Part shown: positions 22,721 to 34,919 of the stretch, in pieces
How the letters are laid out: the number at the start of each line of letters is the position of its first letter
Position numbering within the stretch: position 1 is the first letter of the stretch
Source of the DNA: Xenopus tropicalis
Lineage: Eukaryota > Chordata > Amphibia > Anura > Pipidae
Length of the DNA: 64,000 nucleotides
Reading direction: 5' to 3'
Assembly: GCF_000004195.4 (NCBI RefSeq)
Contig: NC_030683.2
Location: 985,207-1,049,206, forward strand
Program-made: the position numbers and the translations under genes
Notes under the pieces: model-generated
What the model was told of the DNA's origin: nothing
What the model saw: only the letters and a program-made list of their open reading frames with translations
The model's database searches: none

Positions 22721-24329
22721 CCTTGTGTCTCCGTACGTTCCTGGCCGACTCCTCTGCTCCTCACTCCATCCCTTCCCTTGTGTCTCCGTACGTTCCTGGC
22801 CGACTCCTCTGCTCCTCACTCCATCCCTTCCCTTGTGTCTCCGTACGTTCCTGGCCGACTCCTCTGCTCCTCACTCCATCCCTTCCCTTGTGTCTCCGTA
22901 CGTTCCTGGCCGACTCCTCTGCTCCTCACTCCATCCCTTCCCTTGTGTCTCCGTACGTTCCTGGCCGACTCCTCTGCTCCTCACTCCATCCCTTCCCTTG
23001 TGTCTCCGTACGTTCCTGGCCGACTCCTCTGCTCCTCACTCCATCCCTTCCCTTGTGTCTCCGTACGTTCCTGGCCGACTCCTCTGCTCCTCACTCCATC
23101 CCTTCCCTTGTGTCTCCGTACATTCCTGGCCGACCCCTCTGCTCCTCACTCCATCCCTTCCCTTGTGTCTCCGTACATTCCTGGCCGACTCCTCTGCTCC
23201 TCACTCCATCTCTTCCCTTGTGTCTCCGAACGATCCTGGCCGACTCCTCTGCTCCTCACTCCATCCCTTCCCTTGTGTCTCCGTACGTTCCTGGCCGACT
23301 CCTCTGCTCCTCACTCCATCCCTTCCCTTGTGTCTCCGTACGTTCCTGGCCGACTCCTCTGCTCCTCACTCCATCCCTTCCCTTGTGTCTCCGTACGTTC
23401 CTGGCTGACTCCTCTGCTCCTCACTCCATCCCTTCCCTTGTGTCTCCGTACGTTCCTGGCTGACTCCTCTGCTCCTCACTCCATCCCTTCCCTTGTGTCT
23501 CCGTACGTTCCTGGCCGACTCCTCTGCTCCTCACTCCATCTCTTCCCTTGTGTCTCCGTACGTTCCTGGCCGACTCCTCTGCTCCTCACTACATCCCTTC
23601 CCTTGTGTCTCCGTACGTTCCTGGCCGACTCCTCTGCTCCTCACTACATCCCTTCCCTTGTGTCTCCGTACGTTCCTGGCCGACTCCTCTGCTCCTCACT
23701 CCATCTCTTCCCTTGTGTCTCCGTACGTTCCTGGCCGACCCCTCTGCTCCTCACTACATCCCTTCCCTTGTGTCTCCGTACGTTCCTGGCCGACTCCTCT
23801 GCTCCTCACTCCATCTCTTTCCTTGTGTCTCCGTACGTTCCTGGCCGACTCCTCTGCTCCTCACTACATCCCTTCCCTTGTGTCTCCGTACGTTCCTGGC
23901 CGACTCCTCTGCTCCTCACTACATCCCTTCCCTTGTGTCTCCGTACGTTCCTGGCCGACTCCTCTGCTCCTCACTACATCCCTTCCCTTGTGTCTCCGTA
24001 CGTTCCTGGCCGACTCCTCTGCTCCTCACTCCATCTCTTCCCTTGTGTCTCCGTACGTTCCTGGCCGACTCCTCTGCTCCTCACTCCATCTCTTCCCTTG
24101 TGTCTCCGTACGTTCCTGGCCGACTCCTCTGCTCCTCACTACATCCCTTCCCTTGTGTCTCCGTACGTTCCTGGCTGACTCCTCTGCTCCTCACTCCATC
24201 TCTTTCCTTGTGTCTCCGTACGTTCCTGGCCGACTCCTCTGCTCCTCACTACATCCCTTCCCTTGTGTCTCCGTACGTTCCTGGCCGACTCCTCTGCTCC
24301 TCACTACATCTCTTCCCTGGTGTCTCCGC

Positions 24330-24795
24330 ACGTTCCTGGCCGACTCCTTCGTTCCTCACAGAGCAGTCGTTTGGTTGTGCCCCCCACTACTACTGCTGTT
24401 TCCCGCCTTAACCCTTTCTGCCCTGCTGCCCCTCACATTGGGAATGCCCTCCCTGATTCCCCCAGGAGAGAATCCTCCCTCTGTCTTTTTAAAACTAAAC
24501 TTAAAGACCCCCTATTGGACCCCACACAGCCCCTGATCTGGCACTTATATTGCACCCACTGTAACCTACAGCACTTATATTCTCCTATTTGTGTCTGTAA
24601 GTTACCCTCCCATATAGATTGTAAGCTCTACGGGCAGGGACCTCCTTCCTCTTGTGTCTTCTTAACTTATTGCAACTGTACCTTATTGTTATACTTTGTA
24701 TTTATCTATTCTAATAACCCCCTGTTTGTATTAACCTATTGTACTGTACAGCGCTGGGTACATAAGTAGCACTTTATAACTATAGATATACATAC
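24330..24795 (+). mobile_element. L2/CR1-type LINE 3' end relic
   Basis: The + strand reads through LRSSQSSRLVV, then GNALPDSP and LFKTKLKDPLL. This matches the end of L2-like RT frames, which follow LRSS...L.VP....WNSLP......S...FK..LK. After it comes a 3' UTR with GATTGTAAGCTCTACGGGCA, and a tail near 24780-24800 with ATACATACATAC. The element has no separate left boundary: the last 55-bp unit of the preceding array runs straight into its reading frame. Confidence 0.7.
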
Positions 24796-25140
24796 ATACA
24801 ATCCCAGTCCAGTCCCTCCAGAAGATTCTTATGGCCCCCACTCTGCTCTAACGCCCCATAGGCTTCACTGTGTAACATCATTTCCACTGAATCCAGCCCT
24901 TGGCTATATGAGGAATAAGCAGCCAGTACAGGTAACAGGTTGGGCAGCACTGCTGCACTGTATCCAGCTCACCTGTAGTGTACTGGACTGTGACGTTGTA
25001 GTAATGTGGGTCCTATGGGCCAAAGGGATCTGACAATCAGGAACTGGAATACCCAGCTCACTAGCGACACCTTGTGGGAGCTGTACCACTTAAATCCTGT
25101 AGGAATCAGCAGGGGGCAAACTGGGGTTATGTGTGTGTTT
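24796..25140. other. Unique spacer, no gene recognised
   Basis: Mixed sequence lies between the LINE tail and the TA tract. No splice-flanked frame or known family was seen. Confidence 0.4.
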
Positions 25141-25147
25141 ATGTATT

Positions 25148-25153
25148 TGTGCG

Positions 25154-25190
<37 letters not shown>

Positions 25191-25222
25191 ATGTATATGT
25201 TATGTTTGTGTATGTATTTGTT

Positions 25223-25266
<44 letters not shown>

Positions 25267-25300
25267 ATTATATAATTTATTTTTATATATACACACACAT
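25148..25300. repeat. TA/TG microsatellite
   Basis: Two pure (TA)n runs lie at about 25153-25182 and 25226-25261, separated by TGTGTGTATG-type sequence and followed by ATATACACACAC. Confidence 0.97.
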
Positions 25301-25302
25301 GT

Positions 25303-27262
25303 AAGAGACACAGTAGGAAGGAGGTCCCTGCCCTGGGGATGGGTAGGAGACACAGTAGGAAGGAGGTTCCTGCCCTAGTGAGGGGTAGGAGACACAGTAG
25401 GAAGGAGGCCCCTGCCCTGGGGGATGGGTAGGAGACACAGTAGGAAGGAGGTTCCTGCCCTAGTGAGGTGGTAGGAGACACAGTAAGGAAGGAGGTCCCT
25501 GCCCCTGGGGAGGGGTAGGAGACACCAGTAGGTAAGGAGGTCCCTGCCCTTGGGGAGGCGCGTAGGAGACACAGTAGGAAGGAGGTCCCTGCCCTGGGGG
25601 GGGTAGGAGACACTAGTAGGAAGGAGGTTCCTGCCCTGAGTTGATGGGGTAGGGAGACACAGTAGGAGGAGGTCCCTGCCCTGTGGGAGGGGTAGGGAGG
25701 ACACCAGTAGGGAAGGGGCCCTGCCCTAGTGAGGGTAGGAGACACAGTAGGAAGGAGGCCCCTGCCCTAGTGAGGGGTAGGAGACACAGTAGGAAGGAGG
25801 TCCCTGCCCTGAGGAGGGGTAGGAGACACAGTAGGAAGGAGGCCCTTGCCCTAGTGAGGGGTAGGAGACACAGTAGGAAGGAGGCCCCTGCCCTAGTGAG
25901 GGGTAGGAGACACAGTAGGAAGGAGGTCCCTGCCCTGAGGAGGGGTAGGAGACACAGTAGGAAGGAGGCCCCTGCCCTAGTGAGGGGTAGGAGACACAGT
26001 AGGAAGGAGGCCCCTGACCTAGTGAGGAGTAGGAGACACAGTAGGAAGGAGGTCCCTGCCCTTTTATTGGGAGGGGTAGGAGACACAGTAGGAAGATGGT
26101 CCCTGCCCTGGAGGGGTAGGAGACACAGTAGGAAGATGGTCCCTGCCCTAGTGAGGGGTAGGAGACACAGTAGGAAGGAGGTCCCTGCCCTGGGGAGGGG
26201 TAGGAGACACAGTAGGAAGGATGTCCTGCCCTGGGAGGGGTAGGAGGACACAGTAGGAAGGATGGTCCCTGCCCTGGTGAGGGGTAGGAGACACAGTAGG
26301 AAGGAGGTCCCTGCCCTGGGGAGGGGTAGGAGACACAGTAGGAAGGAGGTCCCTGCCCTGGGGAGGGGTAGGAGACACAGTAGGAAGGAGGTCCCTGCCC
26401 TGGGGAGGGGTAGGAGACACAGTAGGAAGGAGGTCCCTGCCCTGGGGAGGGGTAGGAGACACAGTAGGAAGGAGGTCCCTGCCCTGGGGAGGGGTAGGAG
26501 ACACAGTAGGAAGGAGGTCCCTGCCCTGGGGAGGGGTAGGAGACACAGGTAGGAAGGAGGTCCCTGCCCTGGGGAGGAGGGGGTTAGGGTAGACACAGTA
26601 GGAAGGAGGTCCTGCCCTGGGAGGGGTAGGAGACACAGTAGGAAGGAGGTCCCTGCCCTGGGGAGGGGTAGGAGACACAGTAGGAAGGAGGCCCTGCCCT
26701 GGGGAGCGGGTAGGAGACACAGTAGGAAGGAGGTCCCTGCCCTTGGGAGGGGTAGGAGACACAGTAGGAAGGATGGTCCCTGCCCCTGGGAGGGGTAGGA
26801 GACACAGTAGGAAGGAGGTCCCTGCCCTGGGGAGGGGTAGGAGACACAGTAGGAAGGAGGTCCCTGCCCTGGGGAGGGGTAGGAGACACAGTAGGAAGGA
26901 GGTCCCTGCCCTGGGGAGGGGTAGGAGACACAGTAGGAAGGAGGTCCCTGCCCTGGGGAGGGGTAGGAGACACAGTAGGAAGGAGGTCCTTGCCCTGGGG
27001 AGGGGTAGGAGACACAGTAGGAAGGAAGCCCCTGCCCTAGTGAGGGGTAGGAGACACAGTAGGAAGGAGGTCCCTGCCCTGGGGAGGGGTAGGAGACATA
27101 GTAGGAAGGAGGCCCCTGCCCTGGGGAGGGGTAGGAGACACAGTAGGAAGGAAGCCCCTGCCCTAGTGAGGGGTAGGAGACACAGTAGGAAGGAGGTCCC
27201 TGCCCTGGGGAGGGGTAGGAGACATAGTAGGAAGGAGGCCCCTGCCCTGGGGAGGGGTAGTT
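25303..27262. repeat. Tandem array, unit 42 bp, about 46 copies
   Basis: The unit is GGGTAGGAGACACAGTAGGA, AGGAGGTCCCTGCCCTGGGG, AG. Variants have CCCTAGTGAG, or GAGGCCCC in place of GAGGTCCC. Because 42 is a multiple of three, one frame on each strand stays open with a 14-residue period; these are not genes. The left 700 bp carries more single-base indels than the right half. Confidence 0.97.
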
Positions 27263-28024
27263 AGAAAGATCGCAAGGAATCTAGAAGTGAGGTGAAACGG
27301 TATTTACAGTTTATTCCTCCTGACGGAGTTGCCTAATCAGCCCCCCAATCTTCTTCCCAGAGAAACCTTTTCAGTTCCTTGTATTGAAGATTCCTATTGG
27401 CTCCCCACATTCAGAGAAGTGTTTTGCTACATTTGTATCTGATTTACACTATTATTTACACGTTGCTAACGAGCCCGACTCGTTTGCCCAACATATTGAT
27501 TCCCGCACCCTTCGCTAGAGATAAACCAACCCCCCGGGTTACAGGTCATTGGTTGTTTGTCAGGAATCAGATCCCGCTCCTGGGATTTCCACATTTACCC
27601 CTGAAATTCACCCCCATGTTTTTTTTTAGGGAACAAAATATTGATGGTGCTGGTCCTTTATCTGCCCATGTATGGGCACTAACAACGGGCCTCCCCGACC
27701 CACATCTGGCCTGAAATTGGACCCAGCGCCAGAAGTCTCTGCTCCGTTTATACGGAGACACACTCACTCCTCTTCCCCTCGCCCAGTCCGTATTGCTGAT
27801 AAAGCCTCGTACTTTGTCCCCTCGGGGGGGGGTCTGGCCGATACTTTCTGTGGGCTTGTCCTTGGTCTCACCTCGTTTTTTTCCTCTTTGTTTCTAGGGC
27901 CCAAAGCTTGGGACCCCCATATTTCCTCTATCTATATCTTTCATCCTCAGCTTTTAATGGACCATTGGGAGGTGCTACTTTGGTACCATTCGGGCCAGTC
28001 CCACACTTGATCATGGCACTTACT
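27263..28024. other. Unique spacer, no gene recognised
   Basis: Mixed sequence with pyrimidine-rich stretches such as the one at 27861-27895. Overlapping short frames on both strands show no domain. Confidence 0.4.
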
Positions 28025-28189
28025 CAGTGGTTCCCAACCTTTAATACAGTTCCTCACGTTGTGGTGACCCCCAACCATAACATTATTCCTAAAGCCATTG
28101 GAAATATGTGTTTTCCGATGGTCTTAGACCCCTGTGAAAGGGTTGTTTGACCCCCAAAGGGGCCCCGACCCGCAGGTTGAGAGCCGCTG
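28025..28189. mobile_element. Non-autonomous hAT-type MITE
   Basis: The left end CAGTGGTTCCCAACCT and the right end AGGTTGAGAGCCGCTG are imperfect terminal inverted repeats of hAT type. Inside are TTGTGGTGACCCCCAACC and CCGATGGTCTTAGACCCC, as in the widespread vertebrate hAT elements that begin CAGTGGTTCTCAACC. Flanking 8-mers CACTTACT and GTCTAACT agree at five of eight positions, consistent with a decayed target duplication. The element is 165 bp and has no coding capacity. Confidence 0.85.
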
Positions 28190-29170
28190 GTCTAACTGAT
28201 CTCTAGTACATTTTGTAGCTTTAATGCTCAGAGTTTCTGATTCAGGCTGATGGTCCCCTCCATGGGGTTACTTAGCTGTACATAATCAGGTCAGGGTAGG
28301 TTTCTAACCCGATAAATACAGGTTCTGGTTCCACTTTAATCTCAATATCTTCTCTATTATTAACTCCATGAGTTGCAATGGAACAGCCTGAGAGAGAACT
28401 GGATTTGCCATTTATTCTCACTAAGGCAGGTAGGGTCGATTCTCTCTCGCTGAGAGCGTCTCACATATAATAGACTCCTCAAAATGTCCATGTTAGAAAT
28501 AGGTACACATGGCCTCGGCCAATAACGGACATTGCCAACAGCTGGAATCCAATAGTATGCCCCCCCCTCTATACAAACAGCAGCTAATAATGGGGTGCAC
28601 CCCACTTCCATTGCCACTGAATACCATATATTCACTTGGGCTGATACCTACAGGCAAAACCCTTGTAATCGCTCCCCATTCATTTGGACCAAACTCACCT
28701 GCAGTTCAGCAGGCACTTACACCTGACCAATGGCAGTTTGGAAACACAGTCACCTGACACGCTATGTTTAAATGAATGGAATGCAATTCCTTCCCAGGAT
28801 TCCTTTATTTTCCAGGCACGATGGATCCTTAGGGCTGGCACAAGGGGGCAGCATGGAGCCACACAGCAGTCTGTGACATGGCACCCCCCTCACCTCTTCC
28901 CTCACAGGCAGAACCATAAGGTGGGCTGCAGGGTCGGACTGGTCCGGTACCAGCGGATCTCCCCGTGCCATTTATCATTTATATTTCCTAATTAATAAGG
29001 AGCCACAGATTATTGTAGGGAAGCAGGTTCTCTTGTGAGGGCATGTGGATTCTACTAGCGGAGTGTAAGTGTGAGTGACGGGGGGGGGGGGACACTGGGA
29101 GTGCAAGTGTGAGTGAAAGTGTGAGTGACAGGGAGACTGGGGAGCAACGTGAGCACAAACACTTTTCTAG
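28190..29170. other. Unique spacer, no gene recognised
   Basis: Mixed sequence. A short simple-sequence stretch, GTGTGAGTGA with a G-run, occurs at 29065-29130. No exon could be supported. Confidence 0.4.
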
Positions 29171-29171
29171 T

Positions 29172-29985
29172 AGGTGCCCAAGAAGGACTCAGATGAGCCC
29201 AATGATGACTGTCAGGCTACTAGTAGGTGCCCAATAAGGACTCAGATTGGTTATTAGTGGCCCAATGATGACTGTCAGGCTACTAGTAGGTGCCCAATAA
29301 GGACTCAGATTGGTTATTAGTGGCCCAATAATGACTGTCAGGCTACTAGTAGGTGCCCAATAAGGACTCAGATTGGTTATTAGTGGCCCAATAATGACTG
29401 TCAGGCTACTAGTAGGTGCCCAATAAGGACTCAGATTGGTTATTAGTGGCCCAATAATGACTGTCAGGCTTACTAGTAGGTGCCCAATAAGGACTCAGAT
29501 TGGTTATTAGTGGCCCAATAATGACTGTCAGGCTACTAGTAGGGTGCCCAATAAGGACTCAGATTGGTTATTAGTGGCCCAATAATGACTGTCAGGCTAC
29601 TAGTAAGTGCCCAATAAGGACTTCAGATTGGTTATTAGTGGCCCAATAATGACTGTCAGGCTACTAGTAGGTGCCCAATAAGGACTCAGATTGGTTATTA
29701 GTGGCCCAATAATGACTGTCAGGCTACTAGTAGGTGCCCAATAAGGACTCAGATTGGTTATTAGTGGCCCAATGATGACTGGCAGGCTACTAGTAGGTGC
29801 CCAATAAGGACTCAGATTGGTTATTAGTGGCCCAATAATGACTGTCAGGCTACTAGTAGGTGCCCAATAAGGACTCAGATTGGTTATTAGTGGCCCAATA
29901 ATGACTGTCAGGCTACTAGTAGGTGCCCAATAAGGACTCAGATTGGTTATTAGTGGCCCAATGATGACTGGCAGGCTATTCCAAT
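29172..29985. repeat. Tandem array, unit 63 bp, about 13 copies
   Basis: The unit is TACTAGTAGGTGCCCAATAA, GGACTCAGATTGGTTATTAG, TGGCCCAATAATGACTGTCA, GGC. The first copy is diverged (ATGAGCCCAATGATG). Each unit carries two CCCAAT sequences and one ATTGG. Confidence 0.97.
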
Positions 29986-30454
29986 AATTTCCAGTGATGT
30001 GTCCTGCTACTCCCGGCACCTGCGCTACAGACTGTAGGAGCCACACAGCCAGTAACTCCGCCCCCTGCGATATCCAACTCCGTCCCCAAAGCCTCCATCA
30101 AAATTCCTTGCATTTTCCCCCAAAGCCCATAAATCTGACTTTAACGTGGGATTTTGTGGCAGCTCAAGAGCTCTCCTGCCTGGCTCATTAACCCTCTCTC
30201 TGCAACTGGGGGGATTCACTCCTGTTATTTATGGGTCAGAACTGTCTCTCTCCTTATGTTCCCCCTCTGTCCAACCGCTCTGTGCTCCATTACTCCTCCA
30301 GTCAGCCCAATATTATCCCCCTGGTACCACTTAGTCCTTCCCAGGTCTCCAGTCCTGCAGCCCAAACACAACTTCCCCACGTGCAGCTGAGAGGCAAATA
30401 TATCTCTATATACTCCCTTATATACTAACTACTTACCCTTTATTTCCTTACTGT
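29986..30454. other. Unique spacer, no gene recognised
   Basis: Mixed sequence, pyrimidine-rich on the + strand. No coding or repeat family recognised. Confidence 0.4.
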
Positions 30455-32645
30455 GCATAATATGGGGGTTACACTGTGCCTATATATTATACAGTTACTG
30501 TGTGTATAGGATATGGGGGTTACACTGTGCCTATATATTATACAGTTACTGTGTGTATAGGATATGGGGGGTTACACTGTGCCTATATATTATACAGTTA
30601 CTGTGTGTATAGGATATGGGGGTACACTGTGCCTATAATATTATACAGTTACTGTGTGTAATAGGATATGGGGGTTACGCCTATATATTATACAGTTACT
30701 GTGGTGTATAGGATATGGGGGGTTACGTCTATTATTATACAGTTACTGTGTGTATAGGGTATGGGGTTACGTCTATATATTATACAGTTACTGTGTGTAT
30801 AGGATATGGGGGTTAACGTCTATATATTATACAGTTACTGTGTGTATAGGGTATGGGGGTTACGTCTATATATTATACAGTTACTGTGTGTATAGGGTAT
30901 GGGGGTTACGTCTATATATTATACAGTTACTGTGTGTATTGGATATGGGGGTTACGTCTATATATTATACAGTTACTGTGTGTATAGGATATGGGGGTTT
31001 ACACTGTGCCTATATATTATACAGTTACTGTGTGTATAGGGTATGGGGTTACACTGTGCCTATATATTATACAGTTACTGTGTGTATAGGATATGGGGGT
31101 TACACTGTGCCTATATATTATACAGTTACTGTGTGTATAGGATAATGGGGTTACACTGTGCCTATATATTATACAGTTACTGTGTGTATAGGATATGGGG
31201 GTTACACTGTGCCTATATATATACAGTTACTGTGTGTATAGGATATGGGGGTTACACTGTGCCTATATATTATACAGTTACTGTGTGTATAGAATATGGG
31301 GGTTCGCCTATATATTATACAGTTACTGTGTGTATAGGATATGGGGGTTACGTCTATATATTATACAGTTACTGTGTGTATAGGATATGGGGGTTACACT
31401 GTGCCTATATATTATACAGTTACTGTGTGTATAGGATATGGGGGTTACACTGTGCCTATATATTATACAGTTACTGTGTGTATAGGGTATGGGGGTTACG
31501 CCTATATATTATACAGTTACTGTGTGTATAGGATATGGGGGTTACACTGGCCTATATATTATACAGTTACTGTGTGTATAGGATATGGGGTACACTGTGC
31601 CTATATATTTATACAGTTACTGTGTGTATAGGATATGGTTACACTGTGCCTATATATTATACAGTTACTGTGTGTATAGGATATGGGGGTTACACTGTGC
31701 CTATATATTATACAGTTTACTGTGTGTATAGGATATGGGGGTTACACTGTGCCTATATATTATACAGTTACTGTGTGTATAGATATGGGGTTACACTGTG
31801 CCTATATATTATACAGTACTGTGTGTATAGGATATGGGGGTTACACTGTGCCTATATATTATACAGTTACTGTGTGTATAGGATATGGGGGTTACACTGT
31901 GCCTATATATTATACAGTTACTGTGTGTATAGGATTGGGGGTTTACACTGTGCCTATATATTATACAGTTACTGTGTGTATAGGATATGGGGGTTACATT
32001 GTGCCTATATATTATACAGTTACTGTGTGTATAGGAATGGGGGTTACATCCGTGCTATATATTATACAGTTACTGTGTTGTAGGATATGGGGGTTACACT
32101 GTGCCTATATATTATACAGTTACATGTGTGTATAGGATATGGGGGTTACACTGTGCCTATATATTATACAGTTACTGTGTGTATAGGATATGGGGGTTAC
32201 ACTGTGCCTATATATTATACAGTTACTGTGTGTATAGGATATGGGGGTTACACTGTGCCTAATAATTATACAGTTACTGTGTGTATAGGATATGGGGGTT
32301 ACACTGTGCCTATATATACAGTTACTGTGTGTATAGGATATGGGGTTACACCGTGCCTATATATTATACAGTTTACTGTGTGTATAGGATATGGGGTTAC
32401 ACCGTGCCTATTATTATACAGTTACTGTGTGTATAGGATATGGGGGTTACACTGTGCCTATATATTATACAGTTACTGTGTGTATAGATATGGGGTTACA
32501 CTGTGCCTATATATTATACAGTTACTGTGTGTATAGGATATGGGGGTTACGCCTATATATTATACAGTTACTGTGGGTATAGGATATGGGGGTTACACTG
32601 TGCCTATATATTATACAGTTACTGTGTGTATAGGATATGGGGGGC
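30455..32645. repeat. Tandem array, unit 51 bp, about 43 copies, A/T-rich
   Basis: The unit is TATGGGGGTTACACTGTGCC, TATATATTATACAGTTACTG, TGTGTATAGGA. A shorter form lacks ACTGTGC (GGTTACGTCTATATATT) and is clustered mainly at 30675-30990. The unit is 17 codons long and stop-free in several frames, producing Tyr/Ile/Val-rich frames that are not genes. Confidence 0.97.
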
Positions 32646-33250
32646 AGTTAGAAGGAGATGAAGGCTAGGGATGGGGGTGCTGCTGGAGTAGTAGAATGTG
32701 AGAGGAATCAGGGTAGGGAAGCCCCCCCGGGGGTTACTGGGCCGGACCCGGTGCTACTCCCTGCCCCATAAGCCGTGAGTCGGTGCCAGGAGCCCAGGGA
32801 GGGACACACAGATAATCCCCTGTAAGTGGCTAATTCCCAGTGCCCCCCCCCTCTATCTCACTCCATACTGGGCCAATAAGGTAGCAGGGCGGGGCCTAAG
32901 GGCACATGAGAAGGAAAAGCCTGGGAATGAGAGTCACACCCACAAACAATCCGATATCCCCGAGTTGCTGGGAGCCCCCGGCACAGCGCAGGTTAATGGG
33001 TATCCAGGCGTGTCCCTATGTACTCACTAACCCAGTGAGGCCCTATGGGCCTGCCCCAGAGCTGGCACTTACCCACCTGTATATCTACCCACAAACCAAC
33101 CCCTATACCGTCCCCTGTACAGCAGCTGCACTGGGGCAGTGAGTCTCTCATGGTGTAAGTGCAGTGCGGAGTTGCTGGAGTCTGTCAGTTCAGTGAACCC
33201 TCCCGCGGGTCCACCCGCTGAGTCCACACATGTTATTAGAGTGTTTAAAC
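32646..33250. other. Unique spacer, no gene recognised
   Basis: Mixed GC-rich sequence. The open frame at 32906-33142 has no recognised domain. Confidence 0.4.
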
Positions 33251-33254
33251 GATA

Positions 33255-34915
33255 CACCCCCTCATTCTGGGTGCCCCGCTGAGCCGCGAGTGTATAACCG
33301 TCCCCCCCATGGTGCCCCGCTGGACCGGTGTATTACCCCCCCCCATGGGTGCCCCGGCTGAGCCCGGATGTGTATACCCCCCCATGGGTTGCCCCGCTGG
33401 AGCCAGATGTATGTACCCCCCCATGGGTGCCCGCTGAGCCCAGAAGTGTATTATACCGCCCCCATGGGTGCGACCGCTGAGCCGCGAGTGTATTAACCCC
33501 CCTCCCAAATTGGGTCCCCGCTGAGAGCCGCGAGTGTATTACCCCCGTCCCCCTCATGGGTGCCGCGCGCGAGCCCCAGAGTGTATTACCCCCCCTCAAT
33601 GGTGCCCTCCTGCCAGCCCCGAGTGTATTACCCCCCATGGGTGCCTCCGCTGAGCCCAGGAGTGAATTCACCCACCCCATGGTGCCACCGCTGAGCCCCA
33701 GGTGTAATTAATCCCCCCCCATGGGGTGCCCCGCGCTGAGCCCGAGTGTATTACCCGCCCATGGTGCCACAGCTTGAGCCCGAGTGTTATTACCCCCCCG
33801 CCATGGGTGCCTCGCTGAAGCCCGAGTGTATTACCCCCCCCATGGGTTGCCCTCCGCCTGAAGCCCCGAGTGTATTACCGCCACCATGGGTGCCCGCCTG
33901 CTGATGCCCGGTGTATTTAAACCCCCCACCGCCATGGGTGCCCCGCTGACAGCCGTGTTGTATTACCCCCCCCCATAGGGTGCCCCCGCTGAGGCCCGTG
34001 TGTATTAACCGCCCGCCCCATGGGTGCCCCGCTGAGCCCGAGTGTATTACCCCCCCCCCCAATGGGTGCCCCGCTGAGCCGAGTGTATCCCCCTCCATGG
34101 GTGCCCCGCTGAGCCCGAGTGTATTACCCCCCCGCTCAATGGGTGCCCCGCTGAGCCCGAGTGTATTACCCCCCCCATGGGTTGCCCCGCTGAGCCCGAG
34201 TGTATTACCCCTCCATGGGTGCCCCCGCTGAGCCCGAGTGTATTACCCCCCGCCCTCGCACCATGGGTGCCCCGCTGAGCCCGAGTGTATTACCCCCCCC
34301 ATGGGTGCCCCGCTGAGCCCGAGTGTATTACCTCCCCCATGGGTGCCCCGCTGAGCCCAGGTGTATTACCCCCCCCATGGGTGCCCGCTGAGCCCGAGTG
34401 TATTACCCCCCATTTGGTGCCCCGCTGAGCCCGAGTGTATTTAACCCCCCCCATGGGTGCCCCGCTGAGCCCGAGTGTATTACCCCCCCACCCCCATGGG
34501 TGCCCCGCTGAGCCCGAGTGTATTACCCCCCCCCATGGGTGCGCGCCCGCTGAGCCCGAGTGTATTACCCTCCCCCCCATGGGTGCCCCGCTGAGCCCGA
34601 GTGTATTACCCCCCCCATGGGGTTTTTTTTAGCCCCGCTGAGCCCGAGTGTATTACCCCCCCCCATGGGTGCCCCGCTGAGCCCGAGTGTATTACCCCCC
34701 ATGGTGCCCCGCTGAGCCCGAGTGTATTACCCCCCCCCCCATGGGTGCCCCGCTGAGCCCGAGTGTATTACCCCCCCCATGGGTGCCCCGCTGAGCCCGA
34801 GTGTATTACCCCCCAATGGGTGCCCCGCTGAGCCCGAGTGTATTAACCCCCCCAGGGTGCCCCGCTGAGCCCGAGTGTATTACCGCCCCCCCTGGGTGCC
34901 CCGCTGAGCCCGTGT
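33255..34915. repeat. Tandem array, unit about 38 bp, roughly 43 copies
   Basis: The unit is GCCCCGCTGAGCCCGAGTGT, ATTACCCCCCCCATGGGT. Copies before about 34020 have many single-base insertions and losses. Copies after it are much more regular. Confidence 0.97.
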
Positions 34916-34919
34916 GTGT

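Larger units (their letters stand above)
19501..24350. repeat. Tandem array, unit 55 bp, interrupted twice by a CR1 LINE
   Basis: The unit is TTGTGTCTCCGTACGTTCCT, GGCCGACTCCTCTGCTCCTC, ACTCCATCCCTTCCC. Variant units (GAACGATCC, GGCTGACTCC, CTACATCCC, CCATCTCTT) recur in a fixed order, showing higher-order duplication. The block around 19574-21120 recurs at 21176-22722 with a constant 1602-bp offset, including the inserted LINE. A further partial copy of the marker series starts near 23198 without the LINE. Confidence 0.97.

Noticed and set aside
22718..24536. 486- and 347-codon + strand frames
   Set aside because: They follow the 55-bp array in all three phases; the only coding trace is the decayed LINE at the right end.
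25613..27264. Periodic 14-residue frames resembling a repeat protein
   Set aside because: The period equals the 42-bp DNA unit, and opposite-strand frames are equally open.
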